DNA from: UBA12202 sp049595035 | GTDB lineage: Bacteria > Pseudomonadota > Alphaproteobacteria > Puniceispirillales > UBA1172 | Reading direction: 5' to 3' | NCBI GenBank assembly: GCA_049595035.1 | Contig: JBMYKD010000018.1 | Span: 1 to 39,410 of the forward strand | DNA: 39,410 nt | Shown here: positions 7,699 through 15,407 of the stretch, piece by piece | Position numbering within the stretch: position 1 is the stretch's first letter | How the letters are laid out: each line of letters starts with the position of its first letter | Translations under genes and position numbers: made by a program | Notes under the pieces: model-generated | What the model was told of the DNA's origin: nothing | Seen by the model: the letters and a program-made list of their open reading frames with translations, nothing else | Database searches by the model: none

Positions 7699-8508
7699 AT
7701 GGATGGTCTAAATGCATTTCCAGAACTGCAGCGAGCCAAAGGAATCCTATCCTTTCATTGCAGTGATAATGTAATCAAAAGGTTATATCAATCAGGGTCT
7801 GCAAAACTCATGTTGCCAAAGACTTATGGTGAAATGAAAGAAGCGGTTCTTCTGAACACGGCAGGTGGGATTACGGGCGGCGACCAATTTGATTTCAAGA
7901 TTGAGGCTGAGGATTGCGCACTTGTGGCCACCACTCAAACGGCTGAACGGCTTTATCGTAGCAATACTCATCCTGCGAAAATTAATATAACGCTGAATGT
8001 AACAAAAGCCGCCACTTTCCATTGGATTCCCCAAGAAACGATTGTTTTTGACGGTGCTAAGGTTGACCGTACCATCCGGCTGGATTTGACATCGGATAGC
8101 ACGTGCCTATTGGCAGAGACCATCATACTTGGACGTCAAGCGATGGGTGAAGAAATCAAGGATTGTCATTTTACGGATCAATGGCGATTTTACCGTGACG
8201 GCAAATTGTTTCACGCAGAAGCCCTTAGAATGACCGGTGATGTCAAAGAACAAATTGCCGCGACAGCTGGTGGTAATAATGCTCGTCTTTTATCCACAAT
8301 AATCTATGCGGGCAAAGATGCTGAAGAGAAAAAAGGGGTTATTAAGCCATGGCTTGAAAAAGCATCTTCCTGTACAGCGGCATCATGCTGGGATGATCGA
8401 CTGGTCATTCGAATTTTGTCCCCTCATGCTCAATCAGGGCGCTCTGATATCAATCACTTGTTGAAAGCCATTAGAAATCAACCTTTACCCCGTGTCTGGC
8501 AAATATAA
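7699..8508 (+). CDS. ureD: Urease accessory protein UreD
   Basis: A 269-residue accessory protein that joins UreF and UreG on apo-urease for nickel insertion. The family signature LLNTAGGITGGDQF and TTQTAERLYR are present, and the position at the head of the operon is normal. I chose the ATG at 7699 (MDGLNAFPELQRAKG); the frame is open further upstream to 7597, but that extension runs into the attachment-like repeat and has no homology-like features. The ribosome binding site is weak (AGG). It is followed by ureA after 13 bases. Confidence 0.93.
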   Translation: MDGLNAFPELQRAKGILSFHCSDNVIKRLYQSGSAKLMLPKTYGEMKEAVLLNTAGGITGGDQFDFKIEAEDCALVATTQTAERLYRSNTHPAKINITLNVTKAATFHWIPQETIVFDGAKVDRTIRLDLTSDSTCLLAETIILGRQAMGEEIKDCHFTDQWRFYRDGKLFHAEALRMTGDVKEQIAATAGGNNARLLSTIIYAGKDAEEKKGVIKPWLEKASSCTAASCWDDRLVIRILSPHAQSGRSDINHLLKAIRNQPLPRVWQI

Positions 8509-8521
8509 TAAGGAGAATACT

Positions 8522-8824
8522 GTGAAACTAAGCCCAAGAGAAAAAGACAAATTGCTGGTTTCCATGGCCGCGATGGTCGCGCGCAATCGAAAAGAGCGTG
8601 GTGTCAAATTGAATTATCCGGAAGCCATTGCCTTAATTACAGATTTTGTTGTTGAAGGGGCGCGCGATGGCAGGTCCGTCGCTGATTTGATGGAGGCTGG
8701 AGCGCATGTCATCACCCGCGATGATTGCATGGATGGCATAGCTGAGATGATCTATGATGTTCAGGTTGAGGCAACTTTCCCAGACGGCACTAAACTGGTA
8801 ACAGTGCATCACCCCATTCGATAA
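8522..8824 (+). CDS. ureA: Urease gamma subunit
   Basis: A 100-residue structural subunit. It begins with GTG (KLSPREKDKLL follows), preceded by a very good AAGGAG site; a longer frame from 8492 overlaps ureD and is not needed. The motifs ERGVKLNYPEAIALI and the C-terminal VHHPI are typical of UreA. It is a separate gamma gene, as in most proteobacteria, not a gamma-beta fusion. Confidence 0.96.
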   Translation: MKLSPREKDKLLVSMAAMVARNRKERGVKLNYPEAIALITDFVVEGARDGRSVADLMEAGAHVITRDDCMDGIAEMIYDVQVEATFPDGTKLVTVHHPIR

Positions 8825-8835
8825 GGAGGCATTCA

Positions 8836-9141
8836 ATGATCCCTGGCGAAATCATTACAAAAGACGAGATAATCATGCTGAACAGCCAACAAGACACTAT
8901 TCGTATTACAGTTGCTAATACTGGGGATCGCCCCGTCCAGGTTGGAAGCCATTACCATTTTTATGAAACCAATTCCGCCCTTAAATTTGATCGAGAGACT
9001 ACACTTGGGATGCGGCTTGATATTGCCGCAGGTACGGCTGTTCGGTTTGAACCAGGCCAAGAACGTGATGTTCAGTTAATTCCTTTTGGGGGCAAACGAA
9101 TTGTTTATGGTTTCAACCAAAAAATAATGGGAGAACTATGA
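8836..9141 (+). CDS. ureB: Urease beta subunit
   Basis: A 101-residue structural subunit with the motifs IPGEI near the start, VGSHYHFYETN in the middle and RFEPGQERDVQLIPFGGKR near the end, all typical of UreB. AAGGAGG precedes the ATG. Its stop overlaps the ureC start (ATGATG), which implies coupled translation in the 1:1:1 urease complex. Confidence 0.96.
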   Translation: MIPGEIITKDEIIMLNSQQDTIRITVANTGDRPVQVGSHYHFYETNSALKFDRETTLGMRLDIAAGTAVRFEPGQERDVQLIPFGGKRIVYGFNQKIMGEL

Positions 9142-10850
9142 TGCCTGCTTCAATTTCTAGAAAAATTTATGCCGATATGTATGGCCCTACCACAGGCGAC
9201 AAAGTTCGTTTGGCTGATACAGAGTTGTTTATCGAATTGGAATATGATCTCACCAATTACGGTGATGAAGTGAAGTTTGGTGGCGGTAAAGTTATACGCG
9301 ATGGCATGGGGCAGTCACAAATATCACGCCATGGTGGCGCGGTTGATACGGTGATTACCAACGCAGTGGTTGTTGATGTCACGGGAATTTATAAAGCTGA
9401 TATTGGATTGAAAGATGGCCTGATTCATTCGATTGGTAAGGCTGGCAATCCAGATACTCAGGATGGCGTGAGTATTATCATTGGGCCTTCGACAGAAGTT
9501 ATTGCTGGTGAAGGTCATATTTTAACTGCTGGTGGATTTGATAGCCATATTCACTTTATTTGCCCCCAGCAGATTGACGATGCCATTCATTCAGGGATCA
9601 CAACCATGTTAGGTGGAGGCACGGGGCCTGCCCATGGCACTTTGGCCACAACTTGCACACCTGGCCCATGGCATATCTCTCGTATGTTGCAATCGGCTGA
9701 TGCCTTTGCGATGAATCTGGCCTTTGCTGGTAAGGGAAATGCTGCATTGCCCGATGCGCTTGAAGAACAAATTAATGCAGGGGCATCATCGCTAAAACTG
9801 CACGAAGATTGGGGGACGACCCCAGCGGCAATTGATTGTTGCTTAAGTGTGGCGGATGCCATGGATGTCCAAGTCATGATCCATACCGATACGCTTAATG
9901 AAAGTGGTTTTGTTGAAAATACTCTTGCGGCAATGAAAGGTCGAACCATTCACGCTTTTCATACCGAAGGGGCGGGTGGCGGCCATGCCCCTGACATCAT
10001 CAAGGTTTGTGGTGAGCGTCATATCATTCCATCTTCCACCAACCCCACAAGACCATATACCGTCAATACGCTTGAGGAGCATTTGGATATGTTGATGGTT
10101 TGCCATCATCTTGATCGGTCTATTCCTGAAGATGTGGCATTTGCCGAAAGTCGTATTCGGAAGGAAACCATTGCAGCTGAAGATATTCTTCATGATATGG
10201 GGGCGTTCTCAATCATTGCTTCAGACAGCCAAGCCATGGGGCGGGTTGGTGAAGTTATTATCCGCACATGGCAAACAGCGCATAAAATGAAGGTGCAACG
10301 AGGACGACTTTTAGAAGAAAAAGGGGATAATGATAACTTTCGCGTCAAACGCTATATCGCTAAATATACGATTAACCCATCCATCTGCCATGGTTTGTCA
10401 AAACATATTGGTAGTATTGAAGTCGGTAAAAGGGCTGATCTCGCGTTATGGGCGCCAGCTTTCTTTGGGGTAAAACCTGAAATGGTGCTCTTAGGGGGCA
10501 GCATAGCCGTGGCGCAAATGGGTGATCCCAACGCGTCGATCCCGACGCCTCAACCAGTCTACACACGGCCAATGTTTGCTTCATTCGGTCGAGCCGTGGA
10601 ACAATCAGCAGTGTGTTTTGTCAGCCAAGCCGCGCATGACAATAATGTTGCGGTAACTCTAGGTCTGGGCAAGGAAACACGCGCTGTTGAAAATACAAGG
10701 TCTATTTCCAAGGCTGACATGGTCATGAATGACTTTCAGCCAGAAATCGAAGTTCATCCAGAAACTTATGAAGTGCGCGCCAATGGAGAATTACTGACTT
10801 GCCCACCGGCAGAAGACTTGCCTATGACACAGCGATATTTTCTTTTTTAA
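9138..10850 (+). CDS. ureC: Urease alpha subunit (catalytic)
   Basis: A 570-residue nickel enzyme hydrolysing urea to ammonia and carbamate in the cytoplasm. The active-site set is complete: H137 and H139 in SHIHF, carbamylated K220 in GASSLKLHEDWG, H249 in MIHTD, H275 in HAFHTEGAGGGHAPD, the flap C322-H323 in MVCHHLD, and D363 in ASDSQAMGR. The length is that of typical bacterial UreC (about 570). It should be an active enzyme when the accessory proteins load nickel. No urea or nickel transporter is encoded beside the operon, so these must lie elsewhere or uptake is passive. Confidence 0.98.
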   Translation: MMPASISRKIYADMYGPTTGDKVRLADTELFIELEYDLTNYGDEVKFGGGKVIRDGMGQSQISRHGGAVDTVITNAVVVDVTGIYKADIGLKDGLIHSIGKAGNPDTQDGVSIIIGPSTEVIAGEGHILTAGGFDSHIHFICPQQIDDAIHSGITTMLGGGTGPAHGTLATTCTPGPWHISRMLQSADAFAMNLAFAGKGNAALPDALEEQINAGASSLKLHEDWGTTPAAIDCCLSVADAMDVQVMIHTDTLNESGFVENTLAAMKGRTIHAFHTEGAGGGHAPDIIKVCGERHIIPSSTNPTRPYTVNTLEEHLDMLMVCHHLDRSIPEDVAFAESRIRKETIAAEDILHDMGAFSIIASDSQAMGRVGEVIIRTWQTAHKMKVQRGRLLEEKGDNDNFRVKRYIAKYTINPSICHGLSKHIGSIEVGKRADLALWAPAFFGVKPEMVLLGGSIAVAQMGDPNASIPTPQPVYTRPMFASFGRAVEQSAVCFVSQAAHDNNVAVTLGLGKETRAVENTRSISKADMVMNDFQPEIEVHPETYEVRANGELLTCPPAEDLPMTQRYFLF

Positions 10851-10865
10851 TTTGGATCACCAACC

Positions 10866-11324
10866 ATGCAAATTGCCCATGAGATTATTAGGAATATTGA
10901 TCCTGCATCGGCAGATGCCATGATTTCTTTGGATTATGAAGGTCGGTTTTTACGCCGCAAACGCCTTCAGACGGATGACGGGGAAGATTTTATGGTTGAA
11001 TTGCCGAAGACAATTTCCCTGTCGCCTAGTGATGGGATTGTTTTGGATGATGGCCGGGTGATAGGTATTCGTCCAAAACCAGAGATGCTTGCAAAAATTA
11101 CGCATAGCAATCTTATGCGTATGGCATGGCATATTGGCAATCGGCATACCCCATGCCAAATCGAAGACGATCATTTGTTGATACAACAAGATTATGTCTT
11201 GGAAGATATGTTGCACCAATTAGGAGCAAAAATTACTCATATCACCAATCCCTTTATGCCAGAAGGGGGAGCATATGGGCATGGGAGAACTCACTCTCAC
11301 CATCATCAAGAGCATGACCATTAA
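10866..11324 (+). CDS. ureE: Urease nickel metallochaperone UreE
   Basis: A 152-residue protein that hands nickel to the UreG-containing complex. It has the N-terminal barrel-like part and the C-terminal metal-binding domain with HIGNRHTPCQIEDDHLLI, and it ends in a short His-rich tail (HGRTHSHHHQEHDH), a usual nickel-binding feature. It starts 15 bases after ureC and its end lies next to or inside the start region of ureF. Confidence 0.94.
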   Translation: MQIAHEIIRNIDPASADAMISLDYEGRFLRRKRLQTDDGEDFMVELPKTISLSPSDGIVLDDGRVIGIRPKPEMLAKITHSNLMRMAWHIGNRHTPCQIEDDHLLIQQDYVLEDMLHQLGAKITHITNPFMPEGGAYGHGRTHSHHHQEHDH

Positions 11325-11325
11325 A

Positions 11326-11964
11326 ATGACAACTAACCATCACGATGTCATGATTTTACAGAACTGGTTTTCACCAGTTTTCCCCACTGGGGCGTTTAGT
11401 TATTCTCATGGGCTGGAAATGGCTATCCAAGATGGGCGTATCATGGATCAAGACAGCCTTTATAATTGGATTTCATCACTCTTATCGCATGGCACAGGTC
11501 ACAATGATGCGATTATGATCAAATCTACCTATGAAGGTCTGCCAGAATTGAATGACTTATGCCTTGCCCTTTCAGCCAGCAAAGAACGTTATCAGGAAAC
11601 GACCGAATTAGGCCATGCTTTTTGCCGTGTGTTTAACGCAACTCATGATGCTAATTTACCAGAAGGCCTTGCTTATCCTGTGGCGGTTGGCATGGCGTCA
11701 AGAACATTAGGGCTTAACGTCAAACTTACCATCCAAAGTTATTTGCAAGCTTTCGCATCTAATCTTATATCCGTCGGCATACGTACTATTCCAATTGGTC
11801 AACAATCTGGGCAAGACTGTTTGCTTCGTCTTTACCCGGTGATTGAAGACGTTGCGACTGCCTCGATAGGCGCCACTCTGGATGATATTGGTGGCGCGGT
11901 TTTTCATGCGGATCTGATGGCTATGAAACATGAAAATATTACCCCAAGGATTTATCGATCATGA
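11326..11964 (+). CDS. ureF: Urease accessory protein UreF
   Basis: A 212-residue alpha-helical accessory protein that bridges UreD and UreG. Typical motifs are WFSPVFPTGAFSYSHGLE near the N-terminus and LGHAFC and MASRTLGL further on. I chose the ATG at 11326, directly after the ureE stop; an ATG at 11314, overlapping ureE and preceded by AAGAG, is possible and adds four residues. A still longer frame from 11275 reads through the ureE His tail. Its stop overlaps ureG (ATGA). Confidence 0.92.
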   Translation: MTTNHHDVMILQNWFSPVFPTGAFSYSHGLEMAIQDGRIMDQDSLYNWISSLLSHGTGHNDAIMIKSTYEGLPELNDLCLALSASKERYQETTELGHAFCRVFNATHDANLPEGLAYPVAVGMASRTLGLNVKLTIQSYLQAFASNLISVGIRTIPIGQQSGQDCLLRLYPVIEDVATASIGATLDDIGGAVFHADLMAMKHENITPRIYRS

Positions 11965-12581
11965 CGACTAATCGGATCAAATTTGGGCCATTACGGGTCG
12001 GTATAGGGGGGCCTGTTGGCGCTGGCAAAACCAGCCTTACGGAAGCGCTATGCCATGCGTTCAAGCATGATATTTCCATGGCGGTGATCACAAATGATAT
12101 CTACACCCAAGAAGACGCTGATTATTTGGTGCGAGCCCAAGCATTGCCATCAAATCGCATCAGAGGCGTTGAAACAGGCGGTTGTCCTCATACCGCTATT
12201 CGCGAAGATGCGTCAGTTAACCTAGCCGCCATTGATGATTTGAAAAACAGTTTTCCGGATTTGAATTTGATTCTATTGGAGTCAGGTGGGGATAATCTTG
12301 CCGCGACCTTCAGCCCAGAATTGGTCGATCTTACTATTTATGTAATTGATGTCTGCATGGGGGCGGATATTCCCCGTAAAAAGGGACCCGCACTGATCAA
12401 GTCCGATATGCTGGTGGTCAATAAAATTGAACTGGCGGAATATGTCGGTGTTGATTTAGACCAAATGCGAAAAGATACTGAAGAAAACAGGCCTGATCGC
12501 CCCACAGTCTTTGGATCAATGCGAAAAGGCGTTGGGGTTAATGAAATCGCAACGTTTTTGCGAAGAGAAGGTGGAATGTAA
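11961..12581 (+). CDS. ureG: Urease accessory GTPase UreG
   Basis: A 206-residue SIMIBI GTPase that drives nickel insertion. The P-loop GIGGPVGAGKTS lies at 14-25, the metal-binding Cys-Pro-His motif at 75-77 in ETGGCPHTAIRED, and ESGGDNLAATFSPEL and VVNKIEL follow. It has no N-terminal His tail. It is the last gene of the operon. A short hairpin GACTTG-AATG-CAAGTC (12602-12617) follows the stop but lacks a T-run, so it is a weak terminator at best. Confidence 0.96.
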   Translation: MTTNRIKFGPLRVGIGGPVGAGKTSLTEALCHAFKHDISMAVITNDIYTQEDADYLVRAQALPSNRIRGVETGGCPHTAIREDASVNLAAIDDLKNSFPDLNLILLESGGDNLAATFSPELVDLTIYVIDVCMGADIPRKKGPALIKSDMLVVNKIELAEYVGVDLDQMRKDTEENRPDRPTVFGSMRKGVGVNEIATFLRREGGM

Positions 12582-12653
12582 ATCTGTTTTCTAAAGGTTT
12601 GGACTTGAATGCAAGTCGCGGATTAAATACCTTCTTTCACAACGATGATGACC

Positions 12654-12711
12654 TACATACATACAAAATCAAGGTGCAGGTAACGGCGGTTGCGCACCCC
12701 TGCAATTACTA
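12654..12711 (+). repeat. Attachment-like junction, copy 3
   Basis: Aligns without gaps to copies 1 and 2; AAGGTGCAGGTAACGGCGG is the best conserved stretch. The inverted repeat is GGTTGCG with TGCAATT, which keeps pairing through G-T pairs but is the most degenerate of the three. It follows the urease operon, so copies 2 and 3 bracket a unit of about 5.1 kb that contains ureDABCEFG and no other gene. Confidence 0.6.
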
Positions 12712-12836
12712 TTATTAAATACAATTAAATTGAGTGTTAGAAGTTACTCTTTTTTTTCTAACGTTCAAACCACGGATGAACTATCTGTTACAGAAAATGA
12801 GATAGAAAATATTTTAAGCCTTGCAGATCAAGAGCA

Positions 12837-13799
12837 TCACTTCGTCTCAGGCATTGATAACCCATTTACAATTTCTTTGAGCGCGGCTATTTCTTCCCCG
12901 CTCATAGCGTTATGATTGATCTGAAGAGAATAATGCTCACCTTCAAAAACATGTTTCTGAGCCTGAGCATTAGCATCCAGAAGCACATCATAACATCTAA
13001 CTGGCTTGGAAATCCCTTTCAGCGTCAGCTCTTTTACAGGATTAAATGCAATCTCATCTTTGACAAGCAGATAGGTATCTTCGGAGACAAGGATAGAGCT
13101 TGATAAGGCTGCACTTTCCAGACGTGATGCCAGATTAACCGGGGCACCAATTACGGTATAATCAAGACGGTCGTCACTACCAAAATTACCAACCGTACAA
13201 AACCCAGTATTTATGCCAATACGGATTTGCAAATCATTCTTTAAGCTAAAATTAGTACCCCAATAACCTTCTAATTCGCGCATGCGATTTTGCATCCTAA
13301 TCGCCATTTTAACACATTGGCGCGCATCATTTCTGACGCCTTTAGTTTCTGGATCACCAAAAAATATCATGATGGCATCACCTACATATTTGTCTATGGT
13401 ACCCCCAAATTCAATAGCTATATTTGACATCTCATTGAGATAAAAATTTAAAAGGTTGGTAAGTTCTTCGGATTCCAAATGCTCAGATATATCGGTAAAA
13501 CCCACAATATCAGAAAAAAACATGGTGAGTTTTTTGCGATTGCTTTTCACTTCAACGCTTTGCTTTCCAGAAAAGATCTGATCATAGATTTGAGGTGAAA
13601 GATATTTTGATAATTGACGTGACAAGTCTTCAAGCTGCTCCGATTTACTTTGCGCTTCAATCTTAGCTTCATTAGCAATTTCTTTCTGCTTCTCTAACTG
13701 AGTGGACAGCGATTTACGAAGATTAGCCTCAAGCTTAAGTTTTGAGTTTTCTTTATTAAGGGATTTGATTGTCTCTTGGAGCTGATCAATCTCGGACAT
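12837..13799 (-). CDS. Soluble class III adenylate/guanylate cyclase with N-terminal coiled coil
   Basis: A 320-residue protein. Residues 1-65 are charged and heptad-like, a probable coiled coil. A short linker RQLSKYLSPQIYDQI precedes the cyclase domain. Metal-binding aspartates are D97 (FFSDIVGFTDIS) and D141 (GDAIMIFFGD). The substrate-specifying lysine is K137 and the matching threonine sits in LDYTVIGAPVNLASRLE, which favours ATP. I chose the ATG at 13799 because AAAGGA precedes it. No membrane segment is seen. It is a lone gene on the minus strand; the signal sensed by the coiled-coil part is unknown. Confidence 0.87.
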   Translation of the reverse strand: MSEIDQLQETIKSLNKENSKLKLEANLRKSLSTQLEKQKEIANEAKIEAQSKSEQLEDLSRQLSKYLSPQIYDQIFSGKQSVEVKSNRKKLTMFFSDIVGFTDISEHLESEELTNLLNFYLNEMSNIAIEFGGTIDKYVGDAIMIFFGDPETKGVRNDARQCVKMAIRMQNRMRELEGYWGTNFSLKNDLQIRIGINTGFCTVGNFGSDDRLDYTVIGAPVNLASRLESAALSSSILVSEDTYLLVKDEIAFNPVKELTLKGISKPVRCYDVLLDANAQAQKHVFEGEHYSLQINHNAMSGEEIAALKEIVNGLSMPETK

Positions 13800-13978
13800 C
13801 ACTATTCCTTTATTAAAATAAATTAGACAATAATTTACCTTCATCTATTCAGAACCAGTCTATCAAACTTCGGCTGGTTTGAAACCATATTACCAACAAT
13901 ACTTATGATTACGGTTGATGTTAAATCATCAATATGCCATGAATTATGTAGTATGGTAATAGATGGGATAGATCTAGG

Positions 13979-14434
13979 ATGAAACATCAAGGCGGATGCC
14001 ATTGCGGTCAGTTTACTTTCCAAACCGAACTTGAACCTATGTTAGTAGTTCAATGTAACTGCTCTAATTGTCGTAAAATGACGGGTAGCATGAACCTTGG
14101 GTGTCTCTATGCCATAACCGAAGTCGAAACAAGCGGTGAGACCAATAGTTATGAGTTTACTGGCGGCAGTGGCTATATCAACACAGCACATTTCTGCACA
14201 AAATGTTATGTTCGGGTCATGATGCACCCCGCTAAAGAAGTCATGGAAGGCATGGTTGGGATGCCTCTTGGCACTTTTGAGAATGCCAAGAGCATTTCTC
14301 CAAAGATTCAAATATGGACAAGTGAGAAACTCGACTTTCTGACAAAACCTGACAGTGGGGTTGAAGAATCTTTTGAAGATAGCGGCATCCCTGAACGATT
14401 GATGGCTGTCCTAGCTAATATGGAAGATCGATAG
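13979..14434 (+). CDS. GFA/CENP-V family zinc protein
   Basis: A 151-residue protein with the zinc-binding cysteines of the GFA (glutathione-dependent formaldehyde-activating enzyme-like) fold: CHCG (8-11), CNCSNC (27-32) and CTKC further on (AHFCTKCYVRV). The family was named for formaldehyde-glutathione adduct formation, but most members have no proven activity. It is isolated between a cyclase gene and a hydrolase gene and is followed by a loose stem-loop (ATCGATA/TATCGAT, 14427-14460). I assign the family but not a reaction. Confidence 0.83.
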   Translation: MKHQGGCHCGQFTFQTELEPMLVVQCNCSNCRKMTGSMNLGCLYAITEVETSGETNSYEFTGGSGYINTAHFCTKCYVRVMMHPAKEVMEGMVGMPLGTFENAKSISPKIQIWTSEKLDFLTKPDSGVEESFEDSGIPERLMAVLANMEDR

Positions 14435-14516
14435 AAAACACTTTGTTATTCTTTATCGATAAATTATTATTTATTATAATTAAGTAATGCTAGGATTCAA
14501 TTGACCGGAAATTTTT

Positions 14517-15305
14517 ATGAAACTTACTGTTCATGGTAGCCGAGGGTCTATACCAACTCCATCAAAACATACGGTAAAGTATGGTGGAAATACATCATGT
14601 TTTGAATTAGAATTTGGCAAATATCAGATATTTTTTGATACTGGTAGTGGCTTTAAAAACATCTCTTTAGCCGATAAACAAATTGATAAATTAATCTTTT
14701 ACAGTCATTGGCATCACGATCATATCCAAGGCTTGCCATTTAATTCTCACATCTTTAATCAAGAAAACAAAATCACTGTGACCAGCGCTCTGGCTAGTCG
14801 GAATGTCTTGCGGCATACCTTGCAAACCTATTTTTCGGGTGGATACTTTCCTGTTGATATTGTTAGAGTTTTATCAAACCTTGTGTTCAAAAATATATCA
14901 ACTGTTAAAAAATCAACTGAAAAAGACTTTCATCTTGACTGGCTTGAGCTTCAACATCCTGGCGGTTGTTACGGGTACAGCATAATTTATGATGGTAAGA
15001 AAATATGTTATCTTTGCGATAATGAATATGATGAGGCGCAACTGCCGTTGCTTGAAAAATTCACTGATCATTCGGATTTGGTGATATGGGATGGCATGTT
15101 TACCGAGGATGAGTTGACCGAAAAAGTCGGATGGGGACATTCCTCTATCGAACAGGGCGTCAAGTTTTTTGATCAAACTAATATTAAATCTATGATGATC
15201 ACACATCATGCTCCTTATCGTACAGACAACATGCTTGATGAAATTGCGTCGTCGTTACCAGATGGGGTCTATTTTGCCAAAGATGAAATGAGCATTACGA
15301 TCTAG
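14517..15305 (+). CDS. Metallo-beta-lactamase-fold hydrolase
   Basis: A 262-residue protein. The motif SHWHHDHIQG gives the HxHxDH metal site, preceded by FDTGSG. Further ligands are probably H in LQHPGGCYG, D in YLCDNEYDE and H in THHAPYRTD. The N-terminus MKLTVHGSRGSIPTP resembles the RNase Z/PhnP branch of the superfamily. Without the RNase Z exosite a tRNA-processing role is unlikely; a phosphodiesterase acting on a cyclic nucleotide would suit a neighbourhood with three cyclases, but this is only a suggestion. Confidence 0.82.
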   Translation: MKLTVHGSRGSIPTPSKHTVKYGGNTSCFELEFGKYQIFFDTGSGFKNISLADKQIDKLIFYSHWHHDHIQGLPFNSHIFNQENKITVTSALASRNVLRHTLQTYFSGGYFPVDIVRVLSNLVFKNISTVKKSTEKDFHLDWLELQHPGGCYGYSIIYDGKKICYLCDNEYDEAQLPLLEKFTDHSDLVIWDGMFTEDELTEKVGWGHSSIEQGVKFFDQTNIKSMMITHHAPYRTDNMLDEIASSLPDGVYFAKDEMSITI

Positions 15306-15407
15306 TCCTTTGAGTCTTAACGCTATACCCTGCTCCCGATTGCCCCCGTTTCAATTAGGTAGGCAAATAACTGGCATCATTGTAGAATTAATAACACCAT
15401 ATAAACT

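Noticed and set aside
1..12711. Integron attC sites
   Set aside because: The repeats lack the paired GTTRRRY/RYYYAAC simple sites and long central palindrome, the units are multi-gene operons, and the match to tRNA-fMet explains them better.
12730..12915. Short plus-strand frame after the urease operon
   Set aside because: No recognisable features, no ribosome binding site, and it overlaps the 3' end of the cyclase gene on the other strand.
15325..15365. A further degenerate tRNA-fMet fragment (TTGCCCCCGTTTCAATTA)
   Set aside because: Only GCCCCCG and a few scattered bases agree, there is no inverted repeat, and the conserved left part of the junction is absent; likely chance.
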